A stretch of 64,000 bases of DNA from Aquimarina sp. MAR_2010_214 (GTDB lineage: Bacteria; Bacteroidota; Bacteroidia; Flavobacteriales; Flavobacteriaceae). Of the stretch, positions 38,184 through 47,771 are shown one piece after another; positions within the stretch are counted from its first letter, which is position 1, and every line of letters begins with the position of its first letter. The DNA lies in assembly GCF_002846555.1 (NCBI RefSeq), contig NZ_PJMS01000001.1, forward strand, positions 434,001 through 498,000, read 5' to 3'. Under the pieces are notes generated by a model that saw nothing but the letters and a program-made list of their open reading frames with translations, searched no databases and was not told the origin of the DNA. The position numbers and the translations under genes were made by a program.

Positions 38184-38690
38184 ATGAAAAAAATTGGAGT
38201 ATTCATCGTAATATTATTGGCTACATTTTCTTGTTCAGAAGAACTAGATAACCATACCACTCAAGAAAATAGAATTCACGCAAAAGATCTAGAATTTTTA
38301 GGAGTTGAACATAATGAAGGGTTGAGAGATGCGTTCACATTCTTAAAGAAAAGTAAAGGCGCTAAAAACAACTTTGATACAAAAAAAGAATTACAAAGTC
38401 TAGAAGCCTTTTTAATATCAAGAACTAATTCTAACACAAAATACCCTAAAAAATCGAACCAAGTAGGAGTAGACTTGGTGAAAAAAATGTTTAAAAACCA
38501 AACATCTACTACCAAATTAGATTCAAAAGAAAAAAATGTATCTAATGCATTATCTCATGAAGAGAAGATATATTTAAATAAGTTAGATGAAGTATTAAAA
38601 AGTGCTAAAAATAAGGATGCTAATGTGTATAAAAGAATAGAAATCATAGAAGATGAGATAGAAAATAATCAAAAACTTAATAACAATCAA
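38184..38690 (+). pseudogene. Lipoprotein gene, 5' part (cut by an IS1595-family element)
   Basis: The first 169 codons of a lipoprotein: MKKIGVFIVILLATFSCSEE has a lipobox at Cys17. The remainder is helical and charged. The frame runs into the IS: the next codons GGC TAA belong to the left terminal repeat, so the present stop is supplied by the element. Joining codon 169 to 39752 restores one 404-codon frame without a stop. The truncated protein may still be made. Confidence 0.8.
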
Positions 38691-39743
38691 GGCTAAGTTC
38701 TAATTAGAATATGTTTTATCTTTACTTTATAAAAACGGAGAAATGATACCAGAAGATTTTAGAGATTTTTTCATTAGTTCATCGGCTTTGGTTCAATCAG
38801 AAATTGTTTCCACATTATTGGAGATCTCTACTGAGGGTTCAGCCCTGATTGATAGCAATCAGAGTAAAGCCATAAGCTGTCCTCATTGTAAGTGCAATAA
38901 AATTAAGGCTAATGGTAAGCTCAAAGGAGTACAGCGCTATGTTTGTAATACTTGTCATAAAAACTTTAGTGAAACTACCGGTAAGTTCTGGTACAACCTC
39001 AAGAAGAAAGACAAAGTTAATCGTTATTTATTCTGTTTACTCTCTGGATATAGTATTCGCAAGAGTGCCAAAGAAACAGGGATTTCTATTCAGACTTCTT
39101 TTGATTGGAGGCACAAATTACTTGTCTCCTTTGGGAGCGTAAGTGTGGATGAATTCCAAGGAATCCTAGAGAGTGATGATCTTTTCTTTGCTTACTCTGA
39201 AAAAGGGAATCGAAATTTGGATCGTCCTGCTAGAAAACGTGGCGCAAAGGCAAGTAAAGCTGGTCTCAGTAATGAAAAAGTAGCTGTGATAGCCAGTTGT
39301 GACCGATCAGGGAACAAAGATTTCAAAGTAGCTACCAGAGGTCGCATTAGTAAAAGTGACTTGGAGACTATATTACAAGGGAAGTTGGCTAAAGTAGAAA
39401 CCCTTTGTAGCGACAGTCACAGAAGCTATACTGCATTTGCAAAAGACAAGAAGGTAGCACACAAAAAATTTAATGCTTCGAAGGGTCAAAGAGCTGTTGA
39501 CAAAATATATCACGTACAAAATGTGAATAATATGGATATGCGTCTAAGGAAATTTATGGAGCCCTTCAATGGAGTGGCAACAAAATACCTTCAGAATTAT
39601 CTGAATTGGTTTTTAGTCTTAGAAAAAATAAAAAATTCAACCAGTAAAATGGCAACCGTAGCAGCTATAGCCTTTGCTTCCAATACTGCCTGGATGGAAT
39701 TTAAAAACATAGTAGTAAATAATATGCTTTTTAGAACTTAGCC
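38691..39743 (+). mobile_element. IS1595-family insertion sequence, 1053 bp
   Basis: The ends are perfect inverted repeats GGCTAAGTTCT (38691-38701) and AGAACTTAGCC (39733-39743); the similarity continues to ~22 bp with three mismatches. The flanks are acAATCAA and ttAATCAA, a 6-of-8 match for the 8-bp duplication this family makes. It carries one transposase gene. It inserted inside a lipoprotein gene. Confidence 0.88.
38743..39741 (+). CDS. IS1595-family transposase
   Basis: 332 residues. The N-terminal zinc ribbon is CPHCKCNKIKANG and CNTCHKNF; an HTH-like part (SIRKSAKETGISIQTSFDWR) follows, then the DDE domain of the ISXO2-like group, with ESDDLFFAYSEKGNR, CSDSHRSYTAFAKDK and HVQNVNNMDMRLRKFM. 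The stop codon lies inside the right terminal repeat. The frame is intact, so the element may be active. Confidence 0.92.
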   Translation: MIPEDFRDFFISSSALVQSEIVSTLLEISTEGSALIDSNQSKAISCPHCKCNKIKANGKLKGVQRYVCNTCHKNFSETTGKFWYNLKKKDKVNRYLFCLLSGYSIRKSAKETGISIQTSFDWRHKLLVSFGSVSVDEFQGILESDDLFFAYSEKGNRNLDRPARKRGAKASKAGLSNEKVAVIASCDRSGNKDFKVATRGRISKSDLETILQGKLAKVETLCSDSHRSYTAFAKDKKVAHKKFNASKGQRAVDKIYHVQNVNNMDMRLRKFMEPFNGVATKYLQNYLNWFLVLEKIKNSTSKMATVAAIAFASNTAWMEFKNIVVNNMLFRT

Positions 39744-39751
39744 TTAATCAA

Positions 39752-40459
39752 TTACTTGTATTATTTTCTGCAACTCAAACAGCTAAATACTCATACCAAT
39801 ATTGGTCCAAAAATGCACATAATTGGAAAGAATTGATTTCAGGAAAATCAAATTCAAAATCCAGAAAAGGATGGCTAGATGATTTATATACTGTAGTTGC
39901 AGCTGATGCTGGTGGAGCGGTAGGCGGAGCAGTAGGTGCATTAGCCGTTAATCTTATCCCTGGTTTGGGGCAAGTAGCTTACGGAGGTGCTATTGTAGGA
40001 GGTGCTATAGGAGGATCTGCAACTGCTGCTTTTATGATCGTTGCAACTGGTAACGCTGGAAGTTATACACATGGAGCCTTATCAAGTTTCTTCCTAAATA
40101 AACCTGAATATAACGTTGTTGCAAATATAAAAGACTATAGCAAAGTTAAACTTCTAAACACCAATCCTCAACTTTCTCAAACAGATCTCTCTGGAGGGTG
40201 GAATCGTGTAGTATTATATATCGGAACTAGTTCTGACACCAGTATTGGACTTTATGCTTATATATTACAATATGGAGGGTTCATCAAGGGTTATTTAGAA
40301 CATTATCAACATCAAGGTTCTGGAAATCCAATCTTTAAAAGGATAAAAGTAGCGGAAACCACACCCGATAATATCTGCTATAATGTAATTGCATGTTCAG
40401 GAGGTCCTTTAACCACCAATGACGGTCAAATTACCTTTTTTCCTATTCCACAAGAATAA
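39752..40459 (+). pseudogene. Lipoprotein gene, 3' part with glycine zipper
   Basis: The remaining 235 codons of the interrupted gene, open from the IS end. A SWKK-like motif (NAHNWKELISG) precedes WLDDLYTVVAADAGGAVGG and a run of small-residue repeats (GAVGALAVNL, GGAIVGGAIGGS) that forms a long GxxxG glycine zipper, as in membrane-inserting bacteriocins. A ~140-residue C-terminal domain follows. Without the IS it is in frame with 38184-38690. A TTG near 39833 could be an artificial start but is unlikely to be used. Confidence 0.75.
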
Positions 40460-40573
40460 AAAATCAAATTGAATTTATATAGCTCTCCCCTTTGAAATGA
40501 GCATAGGGGAGGGTAAATCAATATGTTTTCATCTCTAAAATCAATTAAGATTTTAAGCCATAAAAAAACTATT

Positions 40574-40897
40574 ATGAAAATCATAACTAAGTACATAAAA
40601 ATCATAGAGCGTATGGATCAGCTTATTCGTTTACAAGCTACAGGTCCTCCAGAAGATTTTGCATCTCGTTTGTGTTTATCAAAAACCAAATTCTATAGAA
40701 TGCTTAAGCTAATGAAAAAATTAGATGCTCCCATAATATATGATATTGATATAAAAAGTTTTGTATATGAAGAACCTGTAGGGTTTTCTTTTGGATTTTA
40801 TGCATATGAAGATACTAAAGTAAATACAGGTGCATTTGCAGAGGACAAAAATATAATAAAACAATCCGACCTTGCAAAAAAGTCAGCAGGGTTCTAA
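40574..40897 (+). CDS. Small HTH protein of a Bacteroidota RiPP-associated type
   Basis: 107 residues from the ATG at 40574 (MKIITKYIKIIERMDQLIRL); a longer frame starts 17 codons earlier but is less typical. EDFASRLCLSKTKFYRMLKL looks like a helix-turn-helix, preceded by LQATGPPEDF, and a C-terminal beta stretch YEEPVGFSFGFYAYED. Small proteins with this plan occur next to Bacteroidota peptide clusters; the function is unknown. Confidence 0.7.
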   Translation: MKIITKYIKIIERMDQLIRLQATGPPEDFASRLCLSKTKFYRMLKLMKKLDAPIIYDIDIKSFVYEEPVGFSFGFYAYEDTKVNTGAFAEDKNIIKQSDLAKKSAGF

Positions 40898-40947
40898 ATT
40901 ATATATTAAGCAAGCACTATTAAAACATACAACATAATGTAAAAATT

Positions 40948-41820
40948 TTATTGATGTAAGTTATAACTAGCTTTTGTTTTTTGGTATCGCATCAAAAAAT
41001 CATAACACACTAACTCATAAAATCGTTGTTTGGATCTAAAGGCACGATTCACCAGCATATGTATATAACTGCTTAGTAAATCGTCTAATGACATTTCTAA
41101 TTGACCGTCCTGATGTACTTTCATGATGTTTTGCACTACTCCTAGTGATTGCTTTGCTTTGTGATCTAGTAAATCATCTAAAACTCCATAGTCTTCCTGT
41201 ATAGATGTTGTCTCTAAAAAAGAAGCAAGCTTGCTTTTTAACCCTCTGTACTTTTTATCTAATTGTTTATTTAATCCCTTATCAGCGTGAAATTCTCTTT
41301 TAAACCCCTTACTGTTTCGGGTAACCAGTTTTAGTTTTTCTTGTTGTTCATAGTTAAAACTGTTTAATAGCCTATCAATCGCTTTTACTACAAACAAAAA
41401 GTACAATTCTTCATCTTCGATCAATGCTATTGCATCCAGCAGCATGGTACTATCATAAAAAAACAAGGTTTCAGAGGCATCTATAGTGTTTGTACCATAA
41501 CGTTCTAATTCTCTTATATAAGTATCAGTTTGTAATTTATATACCACTCGTTGTTCTATATACCGCTGCATTACTGCATTGATATGCAGGATCACAGTTC
41601 CTATAGCATGTATATCGGGCAGATGAAATCGTATCCTGATATGAAAATCAGGATCTCCATAGCGTATAAAAAACCAGGAGTCGATCAGGCCTTTTTCCAG
41701 TAACTGTGATGTAAGTGGTTTTATAGTTTCGGTAAGGAGCACATCAGACGTACGGGCACCACAATATATTTTGTAATATAGCCATTCGTCTCCCAGTATA
41801 TATGTTCTTTTTGTGCTCAT
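40948..41820 (-). CDS. LanB elimination half (thiopeptide-type bacteriocin biosynthesis domain)
   Basis: 290 residues. WLYYKIYCGARTSDVLLTE followed by SWFFIRYGDPDFHIRIRFHL is the SpaB_C/thiopeptide-type domain that eliminates glutamate from glutamylated Ser/Thr to give dehydroamino acids. In full-length LanB it is the C-terminal domain; here it is a separate gene 73 bp downstream of the N-terminal half. Together they total 1051 residues, the size of one LanB. Confidence 0.9.
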   Translation of the reverse strand: MSTKRTYILGDEWLYYKIYCGARTSDVLLTETIKPLTSQLLEKGLIDSWFFIRYGDPDFHIRIRFHLPDIHAIGTVILHINAVMQRYIEQRVVYKLQTDTYIRELERYGTNTIDASETLFFYDSTMLLDAIALIEDEELYFLFVVKAIDRLLNSFNYEQQEKLKLVTRNSKGFKREFHADKGLNKQLDKKYRGLKSKLASFLETTSIQEDYGVLDDLLDHKAKQSLGVVQNIMKVHQDGQLEMSLDDLLSSYIHMLVNRAFRSKQRFYELVCYDFLMRYQKTKASYNLHQ

Positions 41821-41854
41821 GTAATATTCCTTTGTTTTATGCTTTTATTATTTT

Positions 41855-41880
41855 GTCATTCCTGCGTAGACAGGAATCTA
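41855..41880. repeat. REP-like short palindrome between the LanB halves
   Basis: GTCATTCCTGCGTAGACAGG then AATCTA: ATTCCTG (41858-41864) pairs with CAGGAAT (41871-41877). This resembles the dispersed GTCATTCCTGCG-type palindromes of many bacteria. It lies in the gap that separates the two halves of LanB. Confidence 0.7.
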
Positions 41881-41893
41881 AAAGTGACCTTAA

Positions 41894-44179
41894 TCATACC
41901 TCAACTGCTTTTGATGCTTCAGTTTTCTTTCTTTCCTGTTCCAGTTTTTCTTTATTAAACATCGAGATTATAAATTGATTGGTATAACTCATACCTTCTT
42001 GTTGTACAATACCTTTTTGTTCATTAGACTGCACTTCTTCAGCAAATAAAAACTCCTCTAGTCTACATCTCTTTTTATTTTTTATGGTATCTAACCACAT
42101 ATTTACCGAATTGACATTTTCTAGATTGATTAATAAGGTATTATCTCCATCAATCAATTGTACCATCACAGGAATATTATGTTTTGCTCTCCAGGCAACT
42201 ATCATTTCCATTTTGTCTTTTTCATTGTTCTCTTTCAAAAAAGGCAAGTCAGCCGTAGTAATATCCCATCTGGCTTTTTCTATGATAAACTCTTTATATA
42301 CCACTCTGGGTAAAAAGGTATGCTTCTCTAACACTTCTCCCCAATAAAACCCAAGACCTGATCGGCCGCCTTGTTTTTGCATATCACATAAGAAATGATA
42401 TACAGGTAATGCATTGGCACTATAATTATGAGCATTGGTTAGGCGAGGAATAATTTCTTTATTAAGTGTTTTGGAGCGTAATACAATACGACCATATTGC
42501 ACTGATATCATCAAATCTGATATCGCTACTTGTTGCTCTATGGGCACATTAGATTTTCCTAAATATGGAATTTCATAATCCCGTATCGTTGCCCTTCGAA
42601 TCACATTACCCGTTCTGGATTCTGGTAAATGAACGACTTCGGCCAGGATCTGATTTTGATACATTTCTTGTTCTACAGCTGCAATATCCTGTACGTGTTT
42701 TAAAATATTCTTATTTCCGGTAGAAAACCGCCCTAACAGATTTGCCGCAGAGGATCCCCCTATTGAAGAAAATATCATTTTTTCTTCACCATCAATCGTT
42801 GCAATTTGAACGATCGTAGACATAGTATCGGGCAAATCACTCCAATCTAATTCGAGATGCTCAAAATCCTTATCTTCGAGTAATAGTGTATACTGGTTCT
42901 CTTTATGTATATCTTGTAATTTCTTGTTTAGAATTTCTTGTACCGCTGTCCATTGCATTTCTTGTCCTGAAACCGGTTTGGAAGGAATATATAGATCATC
43001 TAAAAAAGAAGTGGAGTCATTGGCATCCTGGTGCTGTAGGTATCCAATACCTACCTCGGTATCTAAGACTGTCGCCAGAGGAATTTCCTGAGTTTCATAT
43101 CGCTTTACAAATGCATCTTTAAACCGTTGCAAATGCGTTTCTGATGAAGCACTACTTATTCTATTTAACAGTTCGAGTGCTCGTGTTAACTTATATCCCC
43201 ATCGTATATTTAATTGATTAGATTGCGCCTGAGTATACATATCGGCCTGAAAAAGATATTTCAACTCAAAAGGAGTTTCCAGCTGTGCTATTCGCTCACT
43301 AAGCCTTAGGTATTCAACAGTTTCATTACCCAGTTTCTGATCTACTTGTTCCAGAAATTTTTTATAGTGCTGAATCTCTGTTAGTATAGCATCGGCACCT
43401 TCTATTTGACTCAAACAATCTTCTAATTGTTCTAAAAAATCATCTCCGGTTACAGAGGGTTCTATCTCACTCACCAGGATTTGATTATCTATCAATTCAC
43501 TTATAAATTCTGAAGCCTCTTCATAGGTAATTTCGTCATCAACCAAGAGGGAAGCTAATTCCTTTATTTTTTTACCAGACCTAGCACTTTCTATTATGGC
43601 TTCAAGATACTCTGCATATGCAACTGCCTCGATAGAATGTTCTCGCCTATTATACTGATTATATTTGTATTCGATATATCGATATTGATCTCCGATTTTA
43701 TAAAGACTGTTATTGGTATACCATAATAATTGTTTTTTGATTGCTTCTTCTTTGGCAAGCTTTTGTGAGAAGGCTACCAAAAAGTTCATATCAAACCGAG
43801 TCTGTCTTTGGTGTTTATCATAATTAGCTAATTCTATAGCGGTAGCTTTACCAAATGTTCCTATACTACAACCGGCAAACAACCCAAAAGGAGTACAACG
43901 AGAACTCATCCTGGATAAATATTTTAATAAAGAAGATTCTAGTCGTTTACTCTTTTTAACATCTTTAAGCTGTCCTGATAGCCATTTCTCAATTTCGGAA
44001 AATAGCTCAGGTGAAGCCAAGAAAATAGCTTCTCTGATGTTGTCATTTTTCCAGACATCTTTAAAGGTTGCTATTGTTATATTCTGTTCTCTTGTAAGAT
44101 CATAATAAAAGTCTAAAGGTAAAATAGGAGTTCTTAGACAAAACTGATCAAAAAAGGTATATGGATTTTTTAGTTTCAA
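41894..44179 (-). CDS. LanB glutamylation half (lantibiotic dehydratase N-terminal domain)
   Basis: 761 residues. The signature SRMSSRCTPFGLFAGCSIG at ~89-107 is the LanB dehydratase block; the domain uses glutamyl-tRNA to glutamylate Ser/Thr in a precursor peptide. Later blocks such as YDKHQRQTRFDMNFLV and RWGYKLTRALELLNR also fit. It ends before the elimination domain, which is encoded separately. The likely substrate is the precursor at 35816-36043. No LanC, protease or transporter gene is adjacent. Confidence 0.92.
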   Translation of the reverse strand: MKLKNPYTFFDQFCLRTPILPLDFYYDLTREQNITIATFKDVWKNDNIREAIFLASPELFSEIEKWLSGQLKDVKKSKRLESSLLKYLSRMSSRCTPFGLFAGCSIGTFGKATAIELANYDKHQRQTRFDMNFLVAFSQKLAKEEAIKKQLLWYTNNSLYKIGDQYRYIEYKYNQYNRREHSIEAVAYAEYLEAIIESARSGKKIKELASLLVDDEITYEEASEFISELIDNQILVSEIEPSVTGDDFLEQLEDCLSQIEGADAILTEIQHYKKFLEQVDQKLGNETVEYLRLSERIAQLETPFELKYLFQADMYTQAQSNQLNIRWGYKLTRALELLNRISSASSETHLQRFKDAFVKRYETQEIPLATVLDTEVGIGYLQHQDANDSTSFLDDLYIPSKPVSGQEMQWTAVQEILNKKLQDIHKENQYTLLLEDKDFEHLELDWSDLPDTMSTIVQIATIDGEEKMIFSSIGGSSAANLLGRFSTGNKNILKHVQDIAAVEQEMYQNQILAEVVHLPESRTGNVIRRATIRDYEIPYLGKSNVPIEQQVAISDLMISVQYGRIVLRSKTLNKEIIPRLTNAHNYSANALPVYHFLCDMQKQGGRSGLGFYWGEVLEKHTFLPRVVYKEFIIEKARWDITTADLPFLKENNEKDKMEMIVAWRAKHNIPVMVQLIDGDNTLLINLENVNSVNMWLDTIKNKKRCRLEEFLFAEEVQSNEQKGIVQQEGMSYTNQFIISMFNKEKLEQERKKTEASKAVEV

Positions 44180-44402
44180 GAGGTATTGGTATTATTCTAT
44201 ACTTATTTAATAGGACATAAATATACTATTTTCTGTTTTAAGGTTTTTTCTAAATGATTACTAGAAAAACACGTATTATTCAGTTAGTTACCGAATTAAA
44301 CTAAAAATTTGAATTCTGCGAATTCTATGTTTGCTTTCAGTAATCATGACTTCCTTCACTTGTTTTTGGGGTAATTACAAAAGTCAGTGTACATTTGTAG
44401 TA

Positions 44403-44879
44403 ATGTATAAGAATCCCATTACATCAATAACTGTAGCTGAAGCATTACGAAAAATGGAACATTATTGTGCTTATCAAGAACGTTGTCATAAAGATGTAGA
44501 GGATAAACTAAGGACGATGAAACTTATTCCTGAGGCTAAAGAAAAAATCATTATACATCTTCTGGATCAAAATTTCCTTAATGAAGAACGTTTTGCCAAA
44601 GCCTTTGCTCGAGGAAAATTTAACATCAAAAAATGGGGTAAACAACGTATAGTTAGAGAACTTAAATTTCGTAACATCTCACCGTATAATGTAAAAACGG
44701 CACTTAAAGAAATACCTGAAAAAGATTATCTTGAGACTTTTCACAAACTTGCCGAAAAAAAATACAATACTCTTACCGAGCAAGACAAAAACAAGAAACG
44801 CAAAAAACTTGTAGATTATCTTTTATATCGAGGCTGGGAAACACATCTGGTTTATGAAAAAGTAAATGAGTTCTTTTAA
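44403..44879 (+). CDS. recX: Regulatory protein RecX
   Basis: 158 residues from the ATG at 44403 (MYKNPITSITVAEALRKMEH); the longer frame upstream has an atypical Cys/Trp-rich stretch. Three-helix repeats, with YCAYQERCHKDVEDKL, FLNEERFAKAFARGKFNIKK and YRGWETHLVYEKVNEF, are typical. RecX modulates RecA filaments. Divergent from the LanB gene; ends at a strong terminator. Confidence 0.93.
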   Translation: MYKNPITSITVAEALRKMEHYCAYQERCHKDVEDKLRTMKLIPEAKEKIIIHLLDQNFLNEERFAKAFARGKFNIKKWGKQRIVRELKFRNISPYNVKTALKEIPEKDYLETFHKLAEKKYNTLTEQDKNKKRKKLVDYLLYRGWETHLVYEKVNEFF

Positions 44880-44881
44880 AT

Positions 44882-44923
44882 AAAAACCTCAAAGGGTTAT
44901 TATAATATCTTTGAGGTTTTTAT
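44882..44923. terminator. Bidirectional terminator between recX and an S41 protease gene
   Basis: AAAAACCTCAAAG (44882-44894) pairs with CTTTGAGGTTTTT (44909-44921) around a 14-nt loop; T tracts on both sides serve the two convergent genes. Confidence 0.85.
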
Positions 44924-44935
44924 TTATAGTGCACT

Positions 44936-46324
44936 CTATTTGTTTAATAATTCTGTCGCCAAGTCTATTCCACTATCTTTTTCATCAATAAAATCACTGT
45001 TCGAGAATAGTGGAACTCTATTCTCTTCACTAGGACCCACCCCAATAGCTTCATAAATTTTTCCATTCGCATCACTATACACTTCATTAGACAACCCTAC
45101 TGAAGCTCCGTTTGGTAAAGTGTGTACTAAAATATCTGAAAAAACTCCATTTGTATTATCACCCATTATAGTTACATACGGTAAATCTTTCATGCAAAGT
45201 GTAAAAATCTCTGCTGCACTTGCCGTTAAAGGGCTTGTAAGTAACATAATATCTCCAGTAAATTGAAAATCACCCTTGGGAGTCACATTTATTGATGTGC
45301 TTTTTGTAAAACCGTCACCTAATCTCGCTTTTTTAGAAAATGCTAATCGCTCTTGGTCCAAAAATCGTGAAGCAATATTCACTGAAACCATATCATACCC
45401 TCCACCGTTAAATCGAACATCAATTATTAATTTAGAAACTGCAGATTTTTTAAGATCATTCATTATTTTATCTAATACTGAGTTTAATGTTTCTAACTCA
45501 TTTTTTGCAGTAGAAGCATAACCTTCCATTCCTAAAATATTGATATATGCAATATCACTACCAATCAACCCCCATGCTATTTTTCCATTTTCATCAACCT
45601 CAACTTTATTATTTAAATATTTTGATACTATGGTTTGTAATTTCTGGCTGTAAAGCATATTATAATCTTCTTGGGATTCAATAATTAGATCTCCGCTTAA
45701 ACCTGAATTTAATCGAGAAATTAAACTAGGCGAACCAGCATCGATCGCAACATTATTAGCCTCATCATCAATAGCGACATGCCCATCCTTCAAAAGAAAA
45801 ACTAGCTCCTCTAGAGTTTCATAAAAATTCTCTGAGGTTACCTGCTCTCTTAAATTCTTGTATTGTGACCAGTCTACATTTCTTGTTTCAAAAAAAGCAT
45901 AATAATCATTAAAAATATTCCAGAAATGATCAAAATTAACTTTTGGATCTTTAGTATTTGCAATCTGATCAGGAAGACAAAACTCATTTTGATTTGACAA
46001 TCTATTGAACTCAATATTTGATGCACTAAGCTCCGGTACTCCTATTAATTTGTCAGGACTAACAAGATTTAGACTTACACCAAAAGATTCTTCTGGCACA
46101 AAATTATCTTCTATAATAGTGCATCCAACCGAATTTACACCATACAACACTTTTTTTTTGTCTGTAATCTCAATGAGATACCCTTTGTCTTCGGCTAACC
46201 AAAAGCCATTTATAGTTTTTTCTGGTTGAGGTTGATCATCATCAGACTGACAGGCCATGAACAAAATCACGGATAAGAATAAAAAACATCTTTTTAAATT
46301 TTTGATACTGCTGTGTAAATTCAT
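44936..46324 (-). CDS. S41 family carboxy-terminal protease, lipoprotein
   Basis: About 462 residues from the ATG at 46324 (an ATG three codons upstream is possible). Lipobox VILFMACQSDD. The S41 core has LIIDVRFNGGGYDMVSVNIA and LLTSPLTASAAEIFTLC, with the nucleophile Ser in TASAAE, and AIGVGPSEENRVP near the end. No PDZ is obvious. It probably processes periplasmic proteins. It faces recX. Confidence 0.88.
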   Translation of the reverse strand: MNLHSSIKNLKRCFLFLSVILFMACQSDDDQPQPEKTINGFWLAEDKGYLIEITDKKKVLYGVNSVGCTIIEDNFVPEESFGVSLNLVSPDKLIGVPELSASNIEFNRLSNQNEFCLPDQIANTKDPKVNFDHFWNIFNDYYAFFETRNVDWSQYKNLREQVTSENFYETLEELVFLLKDGHVAIDDEANNVAIDAGSPSLISRLNSGLSGDLIIESQEDYNMLYSQKLQTIVSKYLNNKVEVDENGKIAWGLIGSDIAYINILGMEGYASTAKNELETLNSVLDKIMNDLKKSAVSKLIIDVRFNGGGYDMVSVNIASRFLDQERLAFSKKARLGDGFTKSTSINVTPKGDFQFTGDIMLLTSPLTASAAEIFTLCMKDLPYVTIMGDNTNGVFSDILVHTLPNGASVGLSNEVYSDANGKIYEAIGVGPSEENRVPLFSNSDFIDEKDSGIDLATELLNK

Positions 46325-46500
46325 ACTAATCATATTTTTAAAAGTTACATTTCATTGACAAATAAAAAATCTATCGGTTGCATTAAAAACGATCGCAATG
46401 AACTACTTGCCACCATCAATTTATAAATAGACCGATATGTGATTTATCATAGTCAAAACTAGATAGGACTCATAAAATCAGCGTTCGATATTATTAAAAT

Positions 46501-47646
46501 TTAAAAATTCGGAACCTTTTTGTTTTTAGATCTAAATTGACTAGGTGTCAATCCTGTTTCTTTTTTGAACGAAGTGTAAAATGTGGTTTTGGATTTAAAT
46601 CCTGCTTCTAGTCCTATGGCTAATAAGCTGTACTTATCAAATTCTGTATTAAGAATCATACACTTAACTTCTTTAACTCTATAGGAATTAATATATATCG
46701 TAAAATTCTTTTTTGTAATATCATTTACAATCTGTGATAAGTAACCCGAACTTATATTTAATAGCTTAGCTATCATTTCTTGACTCAGATTTGGATCACG
46801 ATAAATACAATCTTTTTGAAGAAGGTTTTTTAACTTTTGAAAATATATGTTGTCTTCTGAAAATGAAGTATCTGGATTCGTTAGCTCTTTTTGTTGTCTT
46901 TTATCAAGAATTTCTGTAGGATTAACTAATAAAATATCATTTTTATCATTGGTAAGTTTTAATGTGTAAACTCCATAATACACAACCCAAAAAACAAATA
47001 CTGAAGTACCTGTACATATAATAGATATTCCGATTTCATAACCTATATTAAAAATCATATCAGCAATATCTATTAATATCCAAGATATGATCAGAAGAAA
47101 TATCCAAACACATAATTTTTTCAGCCATTTAGTATTAGGATGAGTTGAATATTTTTTTTCTTTAAGAATCTTATAAGACCAAATAACAAGAATGAAGTTG
47201 AATGAATAATAGCCTAATTCTTGAATATCAAAAATCATTTTGTACACAAAACCCTTATGTTCCCATGTATAAGCATACCATTTATAGGCATATTCCAGAT
47301 TAAAAACCACATTAATGATAACAGAAAGCATAAAAGGTGTGTACAACCAATATAGCTTCTTGCTTTTTTCTAAATCATGATTGATTGATTTTAAAAAATA
47401 AATAAAGAAAAAAACTGGAAATAAAAATATCCATTCGATGTCGTATAATACCTTAACCTTTGGATATTTAATAAACACCGCTATATCATCAAGATAAACA
47501 TTGAGCATCAATAAAGAAACTATCAATATTGCATAGCTCAAATAATTATTGGTTTTGCTTCTAAAAAATGGAGAAATTAAAATAACCAAACCAAAAATGA
47601 CCCCTTGAGAAGCACTAATTATCAATAAAGAACTTACAGCGTTCAT
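46501..47646 (-). CDS. Membrane-anchored AraC-type regulator
   Basis: 381 residues. The N-terminal ~235 have seven to eight membrane helices (for example VSSLLIISASQGVIFGLVIL), and the C-terminus is an AraC HTH (MIAKLLNISSGYLSQIVNDI and GLEAGFKSKTTFYTSFKKET). This domain order is common in flavobacterial AraC regulators thought to sense membrane signals. It follows the S41 gene in reverse order, 177 bp away; targets unknown. Confidence 0.9.
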   Translation of the reverse strand: MNAVSSLLIISASQGVIFGLVILISPFFRSKTNNYLSYAILIVSLLMLNVYLDDIAVFIKYPKVKVLYDIEWIFLFPVFFFIYFLKSINHDLEKSKKLYWLYTPFMLSVIINVVFNLEYAYKWYAYTWEHKGFVYKMIFDIQELGYYSFNFILVIWSYKILKEKKYSTHPNTKWLKKLCVWIFLLIISWILIDIADMIFNIGYEIGISIICTGTSVFVFWVVYYGVYTLKLTNDKNDILLVNPTEILDKRQQKELTNPDTSFSEDNIYFQKLKNLLQKDCIYRDPNLSQEMIAKLLNISSGYLSQIVNDITKKNFTIYINSYRVKEVKCMILNTEFDKYSLLAIGLEAGFKSKTTFYTSFKKETGLTPSQFRSKNKKVPNF

Positions 47647-47771
47647 TGGTCAATATTTACTATTATACCTATAAAAATTCCTTGAGTTTTTGTTTTCATC
47701 TAGACGTATACGCTACGAATCATGTAATCAAAAAACTTCATCGAATTAGGTTTGTTGCAAAAATCAACTAA

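Noticed and set aside
39744-39751. Perfect 8-bp target duplication around the IS
   Set aside because: Only the last six bases (AATCAA) agree with the left flank; the first two differ, so an exact duplication is not claimed.
40483-40513. Hairpin CTCTCCCCT/AGGGGAGGG considered as a terminator
   Set aside because: It has no T tract on either strand and one G-U pair; it may be a mere stem-loop in the leader of the small HTH gene.
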